Below the pieces are notes generated by a model. It was not told where the DNA came from. It saw nothing but the letters and a program-made list of their open reading frames with translations, and ran no database searches. The translations under genes and the position numbers were made by a program. Positions 1-9,040 of a stretch of DNA of 64,000 nt are shown here, one piece after another. The DNA comes from Desulfofustis sp. PB-SRB1 (GTDB lineage: Bacteria; Desulfobacterota; Desulfobulbia; Desulfobulbales; Desulfocapsaceae): contig JAEQMT010000010.1 of the NCBI GenBank assembly GCA_016722945.1, positions 451,765-515,764 on the forward strand, read 5' to 3'. Each line of letters starts with the position of its first letter. The first letter of the stretch is position 1.

Positions 1-236
1 GGTGGTGGTTCCTGCATAACCGGCTGCCGCTGTTCAGTGAGCAGGGTGGAGCGTATCTTCAGCTCATGGCCGCGCAGCAGTTCCCGGGGATCGCAGATGT
101 AGAATTCATCACCCGGGCTGAGCTGATAGATTACCGCAACCCGGCTGGCGCCGGAGAACCTGCACAGGCCGTCGCGAACCCCGCGGAGGATTTCACACAC
201 CAGCGTGTTGATAAAATCAGGGTCGGCCTTATTCAT
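1..236 (-). CDS. Unknown protein, N-terminal part only
   Basis: An open frame reads leftwards from an ATG at 236 to the window edge (78 codons, no stop). It begins MNKADPDFINTLVCEILRGV and continues through a stretch with alternating hydrophobic residues and a DPRELLRGHEL segment. The pattern is vaguely like the start of a GAF-type sensory domain, but that is only an impression. Codon use is GC-rich like the housekeeping genes of this window, and the frame is uninterrupted, which is why I prefer it to the shorter opposite-strand frame at 66-269. The gene continues beyond the window; family not recognised. Confidence 0.55.
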   Translation of the reverse strand, partial: MNKADPDFINTLVCEILRGVRDGLCRFSGASRVAVIYQLSPGDEFYICDPRELLRGHELKIRSTLLTEQRQPVMQEPP

Positions 237-255
237 AGTGGGCGTGATTATATCA

Positions 256-411
256 TGATGGACTCGTGAAAACGTCAAAGTTGCTTGCTATCGTCATTCC
301 GCCTCGATTACACCTTCAAGGCAGGATTCAGCGGGAATCCAGTAATTTCAAATAATTATGGATTGCGGTTCAACTCACAATGACCGTAATTGGGTTTTTA
401 CGATGCCATCA
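256..411 (+). repeat. MITE-like repeat family A, copy 1
   Basis: 156-bp non-coding element starting TGATGGACTCGTGAAAAC and ending GTTTTTACGATGCCATCA, which are imperfect terminal inverted repeats. The pentamer TATCA directly flanks both ends (251-255 and 412-416), as expected of a target-site duplication. The interior (tcgtcattcc... cagcgggaatccagtaattt... caatgaccgtaat) matches copies at 31,024, 41,753 and 46,871. It fills most of the gap between the first gene and the LysE remnant. The rest of the gap (412-566) shows nothing I recognise. Confidence 0.75.
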
Positions 412-566
412 TATCATAAAAAGACGACACCGTAACGTGATGTGCCAGTAAAAAACCTGAAAAGTCTATGTACCGTCTTGCCACTTTCGATCTTGCTGGT
501 AAGCAGAGACTACGGCGGCAATCCAGCAGCCCCTTCGGTTGAGTTTGACCCCTGTTGATTCCACAC

Positions 567-1200
567 ATGAGTGAATACGGCTCACAATTTATCACCATAG
601 CCCTCGTCCATCTGCTGGCGGTGGCCAGCCCGGGGCCCGATTTTGCCATGGTGCTGCGGCAAAGCATCGCCTACGGCAGGCGGATCGGCAGCTATACGGC
701 GTGCGGCATCGGTGCCGGGATCCTGGTGCATGTCGGGTATTGTCTGGTGGGTATTGCCATGGTGTTGTCGCAGTCGGCCACCCTGTTTTTTATCACCAAG
801 ATGATCGGTGCCGGCTACTTGATTTACATTGGTATTTCGGCGCTAGCGTGCCGTTCCCTACGGGCCGCTGGAATTTTCCTGCCGGGCCGCGGGAACCATG
901 ACATTTTTCGCCGCATTTCGACGCGGCGTACTGACCAACGCGCTCAACCCCAAGGCGACCCTGTTTTTCCTTTTCCTGTTCACGGTGATCATCGATCCGG
1001 CTACCCCGCTTATCATCCAGGCCGGCTATGGTATCTATATGGCAGCGGCCACCGCCGTCTGGTTTGTCGGAGTCGCCTTCTTTTTTGGCCGGCCCGCCAT
1101 CAGAAACCGATTTCTGCGCCTTGGTCACTGGGTGGACCGGGGCATGGGAATCATCCTCATCGCCCTTGGCGCCCGGTTGATTTTCGCCACACTGCCGTGA
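567..1200 (+). pseudogene. LysE/RhtB-family amino-acid exporter, frameshifted
   Basis: The first part (ATG at 567, MSEYGSQFITIALVHLLAVA then SPGPDFAMVLRQS) is the typical N-terminus of LysE/RhtB transporters, with the conserved PGPD motif and two further hydrophobic segments ending near LIYIGISAL. The C-terminal half (FFAAFRRGVLTNALNPKATLFFLF, conserved NPKA motif, then three hydrophobic segments) lies in another frame, readable from about 847 to 1200. The shift is between about 840 and 875. Added together the two parts give about 205 residues, the normal family length. It is either a recent pseudogene or a sequencing error. An intact protein would be an inner-membrane exporter of amino acids or similar small molecules. 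Confidence 0.75.
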
Positions 1201-1482
1201 GTTGCATAGTAAGCAAAAAAAACTCTACCATCAAGAATTGTCAATATCGGCGGCCATCCCAGTCAATTGTAATTGCACCTAATCGGCCACTATTCAACAA
1301 AATTATTATCAAGCCTTTACTACTCTGACTATTTAATGTATGCTTAAAAAAATTGGCTATCACAATTTCTTGGGTTGGTGGCAAACACTCTCTAACAATT
1401 TGATTGATGCCTTTAAAAATTATCGTAGATAACTGATTCCCTGTCAACTAATGTAGCCAATAACTAACGGCGGAGGTAGCAG

Positions 1483-2025
1483 ATGAAATGGTTCGTCACT
1501 TCTTTTATTTTCTTCTTCAGTTCGCTTCTTCTTGTCTCATGTGCCAATCATCCTCCCAGGCTGACTGATTCGGGCAAAGGATTAGTGGCTATCCCGGTAA
1601 AGGGTGTCAACACATCTCAACTCCCCTTTAGTAGGGATTTTCTGTTGAGCAGCAGCATGAATACTTTTGAAGTTATGATATATCCGCAGGTAGGTGAGCA
1701 ACTTGTTTATAGCAAAGAGCTAGAGCCGGGCTCATATCAAATTGATGAGGTTTATGCTGTATTGGATAGGACCAAGCAGTTTTCCTCAACACAACCTAAG
1801 GTGAAAAAGTCGCTCAATATATTTATGTATCTAACCGTCGAGCCGGGTACTATCACCGTCGCTCCTTACCTAGTCAATATCAGACAAAGAAAATCACCAA
1901 ATCAGCCTCATTCTTACGGGTATTCATTGATAGTTGAAGAGTTCAGCAATGAAAGACATAAACAGTTCATTTCAGATCATCTGATTCTGGAAAAAAATAG
2001 TGGTTGGAAAGTTATGGGCCAGTAA
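1483..2025 (+). CDS. Putative lipoprotein, 180 aa
   Basis: Begins with a signal peptide (MKWFVTSFIFFFSSLLLVSC) whose LVSC lipobox puts the lipidated cysteine at residue 20. The mature part is predicted to be exported and membrane-anchored, with a beta-rich pattern of alternating hydrophobic residues. A strong ribosome-binding site (GGAGG at 1471-1475) supports the ATG at 1483. The gene is clearly more AT-rich than the housekeeping genes and lies in an AT-rich stretch (about 1,200-4,080) with another lipoprotein gene, suggesting lateral acquisition. Family not recognised. Confidence 0.7.
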   Translation: MKWFVTSFIFFFSSLLLVSCANHPPRLTDSGKGLVAIPVKGVNTSQLPFSRDFLLSSSMNTFEVMIYPQVGEQLVYSKELEPGSYQIDEVYAVLDRTKQFSSTQPKVKKSLNIFMYLTVEPGTITVAPYLVNIRQRKSPNQPHSYGYSLIVEEFSNERHKQFISDHLILEKNSGWKVMGQ

Positions 2026-2584
2026 ACACATCATTTGTTCTATTTCTATTGAATCGTGGAGTTTTTGCCGCGATATTTTTCAAAATATTGAGCTGCATAC
2101 AGCTGTTACGTTTGAGAGCCTTGAAAAATGTAAAATTTTTTCAATATTGAGACGCACAGAACAGTTTTCCGCAGGTATATTTAGTATATTTTCAGGATAA
2201 AATTTTCTAAGCCCTGATGGGATTGGGCGAATGAATTACAATGTAAGGTTCTCTTTTCACCGATCAAATTCATATTTTTATACTAGGTTTTCTGTTGGAT
2301 AATCATCAGCTTGTGTCCCGTAAGAGCCGAATGTAAGATATAACGATTCATGTATTTTGATCATATTTTGATAGGTGAATTTAAAGATATATATGTAATC
2401 ATTGTGATTTTATTTCTTTAAATTATGTGACCATTAAATTGTAGAAGAAACAGAAGTATAACCTACATATCATAAGGGTTAAATAGAACAAAAATAAACC
2501 GGTTTTTTATCGATTGTATTATATTTACGTGAAGTGTAGTTTATTTTAGTGATTTCTATTATGATTTACTTCTTGGGGGGGGAC
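2026..2584. other. AT-rich intergenic stretch, no gene seen
   Basis: About 560 bases of AT-rich DNA between the two lipoprotein genes. Only short frames occur, none with a convincing ribosome-binding site or codon pattern. The promoter of the downstream gene should be here, but many TATAAT-like hexamers occur by chance at this base composition, so I do not pick one. No repeat of family A or B was seen here. Confidence 0.5.
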
Positions 2585-3796
2585 ATGACAAAAAAAATAA
2601 TACAGGATGACTTGCCGCTCTATCGTTGGGAAAAGATACAATATTTGGCAATGAAATGGGGAAAATTATTTAAGATGGAGAGCTGTCTTTCCAGTAATAA
2701 AAATTTCTTGTCAATTGTTCTGTTATGTACCATAGCGGGGCTTAGTGGTTGTAAGGATGCTTACAAATCTACTTTAAAGCATACTGATATTGATATTCCT
2801 TCCGAAGAATTGCCGGTATCCTTAGAAGAAATAGACCCCATTGCCTATACAAAATATTACAAATATAGGGTCTATGATCGGAACTGGATGCCATTGCCAA
2901 AGTATGAGTTAAGTTCTCTTACCGAAAACAACGGGACGGGATATGAGGTTGCTTTCAATGATAGTGATCAATTTGTGAGTATTACAAGAATTATAAATAA
3001 TAAATTTATTGATCAGAAACAGTATATTTATAATAGTTCAGGTAAAATTTTTATGATATTAGATTATGATTTTTCTGGTGACAAAGATACCAGAATATTT
3101 TCTCAAATTGATTTAGTTACCTGGATGGGAGATGTCGTTAAAGTATTTGCTTATTATAGTTCTAAAGGTGAGTTAACCCACTTTTATCATTACGATCCGA
3201 TAGAAGGAAATGGCTCTTGGGTGAAATTCTCCGCTGATGGGACAAACCTCTATGAACGTCGTATTATAACTGAGTTGCTAGATGATGTTGTAGTTGGTTA
3301 TAAATGGGTCGTATCACCAACAAAGTATTACAGCAGGGAAATAGATCCTGAAACCGGGTTCTGGAATCAAAGTAAATGCTACGTAAAAAACAAATACGAT
3401 TTCCGTCAAAAAAATAATTATTCCGCTGAGGGTGTGATCACATCACGTGATCTAATTAGCAGTGAGGGTATAAAATATGCTACTGATTATTTTGATGTTT
3501 ATGGCAGGCGGATGAAATCAGAATATAATTATAAAAATGGGCATAAAGGAATTTTTATTTATGAACGAGATGATTTTGGCGATATCTCCAAACTAGAGTC
3601 TGTTAGAAACGGAAGATTAGTATATACTATTGTTTATGAGCGTTTTGAAGGTGGTGCAATCAAACGCTCAATTGTTTATGATAACGAAAGCCAGCTAATA
3701 GCTGAGTACCCTGGGAGGTATGTGGAGTTTCTGAATAGAGACGGCAGTTCTAAATCAGCACAAGGAATAATCCATAAAAAAATCAAGCTTTGGTGA
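2585..3796 (+). CDS. Putative lipoprotein with YD-like repeat pattern, about 400 aa
   Basis: I place the start at ATG 2585 because a run of G residues (2575-2582) precedes it; in-frame ATGs at 2549, 2651 and 2675 are alternatives. A hydrophobic segment with an LSGC lipobox (cysteine at residue 55 from the 2585 start) suggests export as a lipoprotein; a start at 2651 or 2675 would give a more usual signal-peptide length. The rest has recurrent tyrosine/aspartate/glycine-rich beta units (for example YIYNSSGKIFMILDYD and YKNGHKGIFIYERDDFGDI), which resemble the loose pattern of YD or YwqK-type repeats without being a clear match. AT-rich like its neighbour. Function unknown. Confidence 0.65.
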   Translation: MTKKIIQDDLPLYRWEKIQYLAMKWGKLFKMESCLSSNKNFLSIVLLCTIAGLSGCKDAYKSTLKHTDIDIPSEELPVSLEEIDPIAYTKYYKYRVYDRNWMPLPKYELSSLTENNGTGYEVAFNDSDQFVSITRIINNKFIDQKQYIYNSSGKIFMILDYDFSGDKDTRIFSQIDLVTWMGDVVKVFAYYSSKGELTHFYHYDPIEGNGSWVKFSADGTNLYERRIITELLDDVVVGYKWVVSPTKYYSREIDPETGFWNQSKCYVKNKYDFRQKNNYSAEGVITSRDLISSEGIKYATDYFDVYGRRMKSEYNYKNGHKGIFIYERDDFGDISKLESVRNGRLVYTIVYERFEGGAIKRSIVYDNESQLIAEYPGRYVEFLNRDGSSKSAQGIIHKKIKLW

Positions 3797-4122
3797 TAAA
3801 GTAACAGCAGTATAGCTGCTTCTTTGAGACTTGTTTTAATCGGTATAATGAATTTGCTGGTACTGCTTTTATTCTAGTGTGGAGTCACTGCTTTTTGTGG
3901 AAGAAAAAAACAGTGGAGACATAAAAAATATTTTTTTTTATCTCAAGAACAAGACGTGAAGAGAGTTTTAACGCAGCAATATGGCTTATGTTGCAATGAT
4001 ACGTTTTTTGAGCAATGATAAGAGTGGGCAAAAAGGCAAATTTGTAAGGCTTAATAAGATTTTATAGCAATTAATCATTAGTAATCATGCTGCCGAAGAG
4101 CGCCAATCTGCTAGAGGTATTT
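3797..4122. other. Intergenic stretch with degenerate repeat family B copy
   Basis: Gap between the lipoprotein gene and the convergent nuclease gene. Its right part (about 3,950-4,060) contains GTTTTTTGAGCAATGATAAG followed by GTGGGCAAAAAGGC, the same 3' end as the family B repeats near 43.97 and 60.29 kb. The left part (3,797-3,949) has no structure I recognise. No intrinsic terminator with a clear stem and T-run was found. Confidence 0.5.
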
Positions 4123-6126
4123 TTACCACGAGAAACGAACCGTGTTTTCCACGGCATCGGCCGCTATCAGACGAATTTGTACCAGTGAACCGGGCGGTAT
4201 GCTGGTGGCCGGGAGATCTACATCCATGAGCAGGGCGGTGAGCAGTAGATGAGAGCGCTTTGAAGATGTGTCGATGATGAGTGCATCGAACCACGAATCA
4301 ATCTTCTCTTCCAGATGCTTGAGCAGCCAGTAGCGTTGCCGCTGCTGCTTGACGATGTTGGCGGTAGAGACCGTGCGATTGATTACCGAGGTGAAGTCCT
4401 TACACATTTCTTCGGTGAAATAGGGGCGTTTTTGCCGTACCATGGCATTTATCTGGTGCTGCATGACCAGATCCAGCAGTCGCCTGATCGGCGAGGTGAT
4501 GGTGGTGTACTGGCTGACGCCGAGCCCGCTGTGCGGTCTGGCGGCGGTGGTCAGTTCACTGCGGGGTAAATGTTTACGTTGCAGGGTGTTGCGGTAGAGA
4601 TCGTCGTCTTCGCCCTGTACCAGCCTCCGGTTTATCTTTCCCTGGCCGCGGAACAGCCCGGGCGCCATTCGATCAGAGACAAAGCGGGCCGCCTCGGTGT
4701 TGGCGAGGATCATCAGCTCCGAGACGATGGTGCGCGCGGTGGTATCGGTCCGGCCCAGACTGACGCTGACCCGGGCGTTCGCATCGAGATGGATATTGAC
4801 GTCAGGAAAGGGCAGCAGCAGGGCGCCCGCCTCGATACGACGGCGACGAAGCTTATTCTTGAGCAGAGCGAGCAGACGCAGTTCGGGATCGGTTTCCGCC
4901 AGCCGGTCGCCGTCTTCGTAGCTCAATCGTCGTGCCACCTTGATAATGGAGGGGGAGATACTCACCTTGAGCACCTCCGCCTCGGGAGAAAGCAGGATCA
5001 GGTGGCTGAATGCCGCTCTGATTTCACCCTGGATCAGGCTGCAGATACCCTGGGAAAGATGGCGGGGAAGCATGGGAATCTGGCCCTCGGGAAAATAAAC
5101 CGAGGTGCCGCGGGCCATCGCCTCCTGAAAGAGCGGGTCCCCCGGCCGCACATAGTGGGCCACATCGGAGATATGAATTCCCACCAAGTAGTTGCCGTCC
5201 TGCTCCTCGATGCTCAAGGCATCGTCAAAATCCAGCGTGGTGATCCCGTCGATGGTGAGCGGCTTCAGATGGGTGAGGTCGAGCCGGTCGGGATCGGCAA
5301 AAAGCTGCTCATTGCCGGTGCGCAACAGACGTTCGGCCTGATGACGCGCGGGCACGGCAAAGGAGACGGGAAGCTGGTGGCGCAACAGCCCGACGTTGAC
5401 GTTTTTCGGCCAGAAGCCGCTTTTCACCAGAATATGATAGGGGTCATGCGGGCGGTTGTAACCGGATTGCTTGAGGATGAGCGCCCCGGTATCGGCATCT
5501 TTGGATTCCTTGCCGAAGAGATAGTAGTCCTGCACGAGGCTAAGGATGTTCTGCTCGCTCTGGGTAAAGGGCGCCGCTTGTTCGCCCTGATCGCTGATGC
5601 GTGCCAGCAGGGCGCAGGCCTCGTCGATAAGGGTGCGCTTTTCAGCTTCTTTTTCCCGCTGGTGTTTGAGCTGCTCCACTTTTTCCGGGGGGTGCGCTGT
5701 TATCTTGCCTTCCCGATATTTGAAAAAGAGGCGATCACGAAACACCGAGCGCAGAAAGGCGCTCACCAGATCATCGTCGGCGGCGCGGCCGAACATAATC
5801 TCGGCGAGAAAGGACGGCTCGAAGGTCTCGCTGTTTTCCGCCACAATCAACTCCCATAATGTTTCCAGATCGATCTGCTCCATGAGGGAGTGACGCTTTC
5901 TGGTGGTGTCCTGCAGGAATTTGACCAGGGCGGTCCGGTCTTTGGCCGTCTGGTGATTGAACCGCGAGCAATGAACGATACGGGAAACCGGCAGGTTGAC
6001 CTCACGGCCGTTTTGGTTGAGCAGACGCACTCGGGTGGGCTGGCTTTCGGTAACCAGGGCGCAGGTGAATTTGCCATTGTCCAGATACTCGATGAGAGAG
6101 CCGGACTGCACGTGTAGGACAACCAT
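4123..6126 (-). CDS. RNB-domain exoribonuclease (RNase II/R family)
   Basis: 667-residue 3'-to-5' exoribonuclease of the RNase II/R superfamily, a cytoplasmic enzyme that degrades RNA processively. The catalytic RNB motif is seen as TIDGITTLDFDDALS around residues 291-305, with D293, D299, D301 and D302 spaced exactly as the metal-binding aspartates of the family. A second conserved block, YTTITSPIRRLLDLVMQHQI, follows at about 555-575. The N-terminal 280 residues are divergent and there is no obvious long basic C-terminal tail, so it is closer to the shorter RNase II-like or cyanobacterial/plastid-type RNR proteins than to canonical rnr. Start ATG 6126; the nearest upstream gene is unlinked. 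Family assignment is firm, exact orthology is not. Confidence 0.9.
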   Translation of the reverse strand: MVVLHVQSGSLIEYLDNGKFTCALVTESQPTRVRLLNQNGREVNLPVSRIVHCSRFNHQTAKDRTALVKFLQDTTRKRHSLMEQIDLETLWELIVAENSETFEPSFLAEIMFGRAADDDLVSAFLRSVFRDRLFFKYREGKITAHPPEKVEQLKHQREKEAEKRTLIDEACALLARISDQGEQAAPFTQSEQNILSLVQDYYLFGKESKDADTGALILKQSGYNRPHDPYHILVKSGFWPKNVNVGLLRHQLPVSFAVPARHQAERLLRTGNEQLFADPDRLDLTHLKPLTIDGITTLDFDDALSIEEQDGNYLVGIHISDVAHYVRPGDPLFQEAMARGTSVYFPEGQIPMLPRHLSQGICSLIQGEIRAAFSHLILLSPEAEVLKVSISPSIIKVARRLSYEDGDRLAETDPELRLLALLKNKLRRRRIEAGALLLPFPDVNIHLDANARVSVSLGRTDTTARTIVSELMILANTEAARFVSDRMAPGLFRGQGKINRRLVQGEDDDLYRNTLQRKHLPRSELTTAARPHSGLGVSQYTTITSPIRRLLDLVMQHQINAMVRQKRPYFTEEMCKDFTSVINRTVSTANIVKQQRQRYWLLKHLEEKIDSWFDALIIDTSSKRSHLLLTALLMDVDLPATSIPPGSLVQIRLIAADAVENTVRFSW

Positions 6127-6236
6127 AGAAAATATGAATAAACCGACACGTCAGCGGATGTCGGTGATTAGGGTTGTTGGAAATGTGAACTGATGGTACT
6201 CCACTTTGTGAAATATTTCATTAATTGATGGCAACT

Positions 6237-6394
6237 GGGGTCAGGTCTTTTATTTTGGTGTTTTTGCCCACTTGATGTCTTGGGATCTCATATTTACTAA
6301 AAACACCAAAATAAAAGACCTGACCCCATCATCTACAAGAACGGATAGACAGGCGATGGTTGCATCAAAACACCAAAATAAAAGACCTGACCCC
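6237..6394. repeat. REP-like triple repeat at the 5' end of era
   Basis: Three copies of one 28-29 nt sequence. Copy 1 (6237-6265) begins GGGGTCAGGTCTTTTATTTT; copy 2 (6299-6327) is its exact inverted complement; copy 3 (6367-6394) has the same orientation as copy 2. Copies 1 and 2 could form a 29-bp perfect stem around a 33-nt loop. Copy 3 lies inside the era reading frame and encodes roughly KHQNKRPDP. Sequences of the type GGGG-CAG-TTTTATT are typical of REP elements mobilised by RAYT transposases; a RAYT gene with a similar flank lies at 29.6 kb. Confidence 0.75.
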
Positions 6395-7282
6395 AGTACC
6401 AAGGCGGGGGTGGTGAGTATTATCGGGCCGCCCAATGCCGGTAAATCGACCCTGCTCAACGCCATTTTAGGTCAGAAGCTGGCCATCGTCTCCCCCAAAC
6501 CGCAGACCACCAGAACGCGGCTTTCGGGGGTGCTTAACGAACCACGGTATCAGATTGTCTTTGTCGATACGCCGGGGCTGCATGAATCGACGGTGCCGAT
6601 GAACCGGGAAATGGTAAAAATCGCCCGGGAATCGTGTGAAAATGTCGATGCGGTGGTCTTCGTGGTGGATGTGACCAGCGGCGAGAAAAGTGTTGCCCTT
6701 TTTCCGCACCAGCAGAGGCGCCGGCTCTTTGCGGCAATCAGGGCGCCGCTGGTTCTGGTACTCAATAAAATCGATTGTATCGAAAAGCTCGCCTTACTGC
6801 CGATGATCGGCGAGTACCGAAACCACGCCGATTTCACCGCCATTATTCCGCTCAGCGCCAAACGCGGTGACGGTGTGGAAAAACTCATCCATGAACTGGT
6901 AGCACTGCTGCCCGAGGGCCCCCGCTATTTTCCGGAAGATATCCCCACCGACGCCAGCGAACGATTTCTGGTGGCGGAGATGATCAGAGAAAAGGTCTTT
7001 CTGCTCACCAATAAGGAGATTCCCTACGCCAGCACGGTGGAAATTGATGGCTGGCATGAGGATGCGGCGGCTGGGACGGTGACTATTTTTGCCTCGATCA
7101 TCGTTGAGCGGGCCTCGCAGAAAACCATTGTAATCGGCAAGGGCGGGGAGAAAATAAAAAAAATCGGGATCGCCGCCCGCCGTGATATTTCCGGCCTGCT
7201 GGCAACAAAGGTGGATCTACGTCTATGGGTGAAGGTGAAAAAAAACTGGACCCGTGATCCCGGGGCGTGGCAGATTTCGTGA
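6356..7282 (+). CDS. era: GTPase Era, ribosome biogenesis
   Basis: Era binds the 3' end of 16S rRNA and helps 30S subunit maturation at the membrane/cytoplasm interface. From ATG 6356 the protein is 308 residues, close to the usual 300. G1 GPPNAGKST (24-32), G2 TTRTR (51-55), G3 DTPG (71-74), G4 NKID (137-140) and a SAKRGDG G5 loop are all present, and the C-terminal KH domain carries GKGGEKIKKIG. The frame stays open upstream to 6272, but that extension is made mostly of REP-like repeat sequence; even with the 6356 start, residues 5-13 are repeat-encoded. The ribosome-binding site is weak. It converges on the DUF1992 gene. Confidence 0.93.
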   Translation: MVASKHQNKRPDPSTKAGVVSIIGPPNAGKSTLLNAILGQKLAIVSPKPQTTRTRLSGVLNEPRYQIVFVDTPGLHESTVPMNREMVKIARESCENVDAVVFVVDVTSGEKSVALFPHQQRRRLFAAIRAPLVLVLNKIDCIEKLALLPMIGEYRNHADFTAIIPLSAKRGDGVEKLIHELVALLPEGPRYFPEDIPTDASERFLVAEMIREKVFLLTNKEIPYASTVEIDGWHEDAAAGTVTIFASIIVERASQKTIVIGKGGEKIKKIGIAARRDISGLLATKVDLRLWVKVKKNWTRDPGAWQIS

Positions 7283-7289
7283 GAAGAAA

Positions 7290-7685
7290 TTACTCTATCG
7301 GCTTTTTGGCGGCACTGCTGCTCACCCGGTTAACGATTTTTGCGTAATATTCATCGTCATGGCCAATTGGGCTGGGGCGACTGCGCTGCGCATCGAGCTT
7401 CATGATCAACACGTTAAGTTTCTTCATCTGCTTGAGACGCAGATGCTCGTCATCGGTTCGTTTGATCAGGTCTTCGAGGTTGTTGATCTCTTTGCGGGTC
7501 TCTACCTCGGGCGGCAGATGGCCGCTGTTTTTGAGGATCTTGTAGGCCATTTTCAGATCGTCCGGGATAAAACTGTCATCTTCCATGGGCAGCCGCCGAT
7601 TCTTCCAGCCGTCAATACGCAGGGTGCCGGCGTTAATCGCCTCACTGATGCGGCGCTCGGCGATGATGGTCAAAGCACTAATCAT
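7290..7685 (-). CDS. DUF1992 (DnaJ-homologue-type) small protein
   Basis: 131-residue protein with the DUF1992 pattern: AERRISEAINAGTLRIDGW near the start, then a DDSFIPDDLKMAYKILKNSG block and PPEVETRKEI, followed by a helical tail. The family includes E. coli YhdN-type proteins and the conserved domain of DNAJC28; its molecular role is unknown. It starts 14 bases after the ctpA stop on the same strand, so it is probably the last gene of the ftsE-ftsX-envC-ctpA operon. It converges with era with a gap of seven bases and no obvious terminator. Confidence 0.85.
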   Translation of the reverse strand: MISALTIIAERRISEAINAGTLRIDGWKNRRLPMEDDSFIPDDLKMAYKILKNSGHLPPEVETRKEINNLEDLIKRTDDEHLRLKQMKKLNVLIMKLDAQRSRPSPIGHDDEYYAKIVNRVSSSAAKKPIE

Positions 7686-7699
7686 GATGATCCAGGTAT

Positions 7700-9037
7700 C
7701 TATTTTTTTGATTCGGCGGCAGCGGCATACCAGGCAATGCTGGTGATAACGGTATAGGCTGCCTGCAACTGGCTATCGCCGGCCAGCAACCGGGCTGCGT
7801 CTTCGGCAAGCACGGTGGTTGGCTCGGCTGGTCTATCGGGATTTGCCAGATGATGGGCCAGATCCATCTCGCGAACCCGTTCAGTTCCGTGACCATCTTC
7901 GGACACGGATGTCCCCGGACCAATGGGCAGATCGGGGGAGATGCCGGTTTCCTGGATTGATCGGCCGTTGGGGGTGTAATAGCGGGCCGTGGTAACTCGC
8001 AGCGCCGTACCGTTTGCCATGGGAATCACGGTTTGCACCGAACCCTTGCCGAAGGAGACTGTTCCCACAACAAGCGCACGCCGGTGATCCTGCAGGGCGC
8101 CGGCGACGATCTCGGCCCCGCTCGCCGAGCCTTCGTTGATGAGCACGACCATCGGCACGTGGCCATAGGGGGCGGTGGCCGATGCCTGGTAGATGCTGTT
8201 TTGTCGAGGATCTCTTCCCCTGGTTGAGACGATGGGCGCATCCTCTATGAAAAAATTGACCACCTGCACCGCCTGATTCAGCAGGCCGCCGGGGTTGTTT
8301 CGCAGATCGAGTATCAGGCCGCGGATTTCCTCACTCTTTTCGGCTTCAGCCAGATGGCGTGCCAGCTCAGCGGCGGTATCCTGTTGAAACGCGGCGATCC
8401 GCACCCACCATATATTTCCACCAAGCTCGGTGAAGATTACCGAGTCTATGGAAATCGGTTCCCGCGTGAGGGTGAATTCCAGCAGATTTTCCTCGCCTTC
8501 CCGATACACCGAGATGCTTACCTGGGAGCCTTCCTGACCGCGCAGCCGTTTGATCGCCTCAAAAGGGGGTACTTCCTCCACCGGCTGACCATCTATGGCA
8601 AGGATAACATCCCGCGCCTTGATGCCGGCAGCGGCGGCGGGGGTGCCGGCAATGGGTGAGATCACCATGATCCTGCCCTCTTCCATGGTAACCTCGACCC
8701 CGATGCCGATGATCATCCCGCTGGTCTCTTCCCGTAGGTCACGGTACCGCTCCTGAGTGAGATAGGCAGAATGTGGATCCAGTGAGAACAGCAACCCGTC
8801 AATGGCGCCGTCGATAATCCGGGCCGTATCTATCTCATCAACGTAGTAATCCTGCAACAGGGAGAGTACGGCGGCAAATTGCTCAAGCTTGGTGTAGGTG
8901 TCATCGACCTGCCGGCTGCTGATTTCAGCACGGCCGGCCGCTGCCGGCAAAACGGCTATGATGAACAGCAGGGCAAGCTGCGCAAGCAGGCGAAGCGGGT
9001 TGCTTGATATATTCTTGGGAATGGGGAGCCTGTTCAT
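7700..9037 (-). CDS. ctpA: Carboxy-terminal processing protease (S41 family)
   Basis: 445-residue periplasmic serine protease of the CtpA/Prc family. A membrane-targeting signal (residues about 14-36) is followed by an N-terminal helical region, a PDZ domain (about 105-185, with GIGVEV) and the peptidase core. The Ser-Lys dyad is visible: S306 in NEGSASGAEI and K331 in SFGKGSVQT. Such proteases trim C-termini of exported proteins and regulate peptidoglycan hydrolases, which fits the position three bases downstream of an envC-like gene. Start ATG 9037. Confidence 0.92.
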   Translation of the reverse strand: MNRLPIPKNISSNPLRLLAQLALLFIIAVLPAAAGRAEISSRQVDDTYTKLEQFAAVLSLLQDYYVDEIDTARIIDGAIDGLLFSLDPHSAYLTQERYRDLREETSGMIIGIGVEVTMEEGRIMVISPIAGTPAAAAGIKARDVILAIDGQPVEEVPPFEAIKRLRGQEGSQVSISVYREGEENLLEFTLTREPISIDSVIFTELGGNIWWVRIAAFQQDTAAELARHLAEAEKSEEIRGLILDLRNNPGGLLNQAVQVVNFFIEDAPIVSTRGRDPRQNSIYQASATAPYGHVPMVVLINEGSASGAEIVAGALQDHRRALVVGTVSFGKGSVQTVIPMANGTALRVTTARYYTPNGRSIQETGISPDLPIGPGTSVSEDGHGTERVREMDLAHHLANPDRPAEPTTVLAEDAARLLAGDSQLQAAYTVITSIAWYAAAAESKK

Positions 9038-9040
9038 GTT

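Noticed and set aside
4570-5859. 429-codon plus-strand frame opposite the RNase gene
   Set aside because: It is the antisense shadow of the RNB-domain gene; no family pattern or ribosome-binding site.
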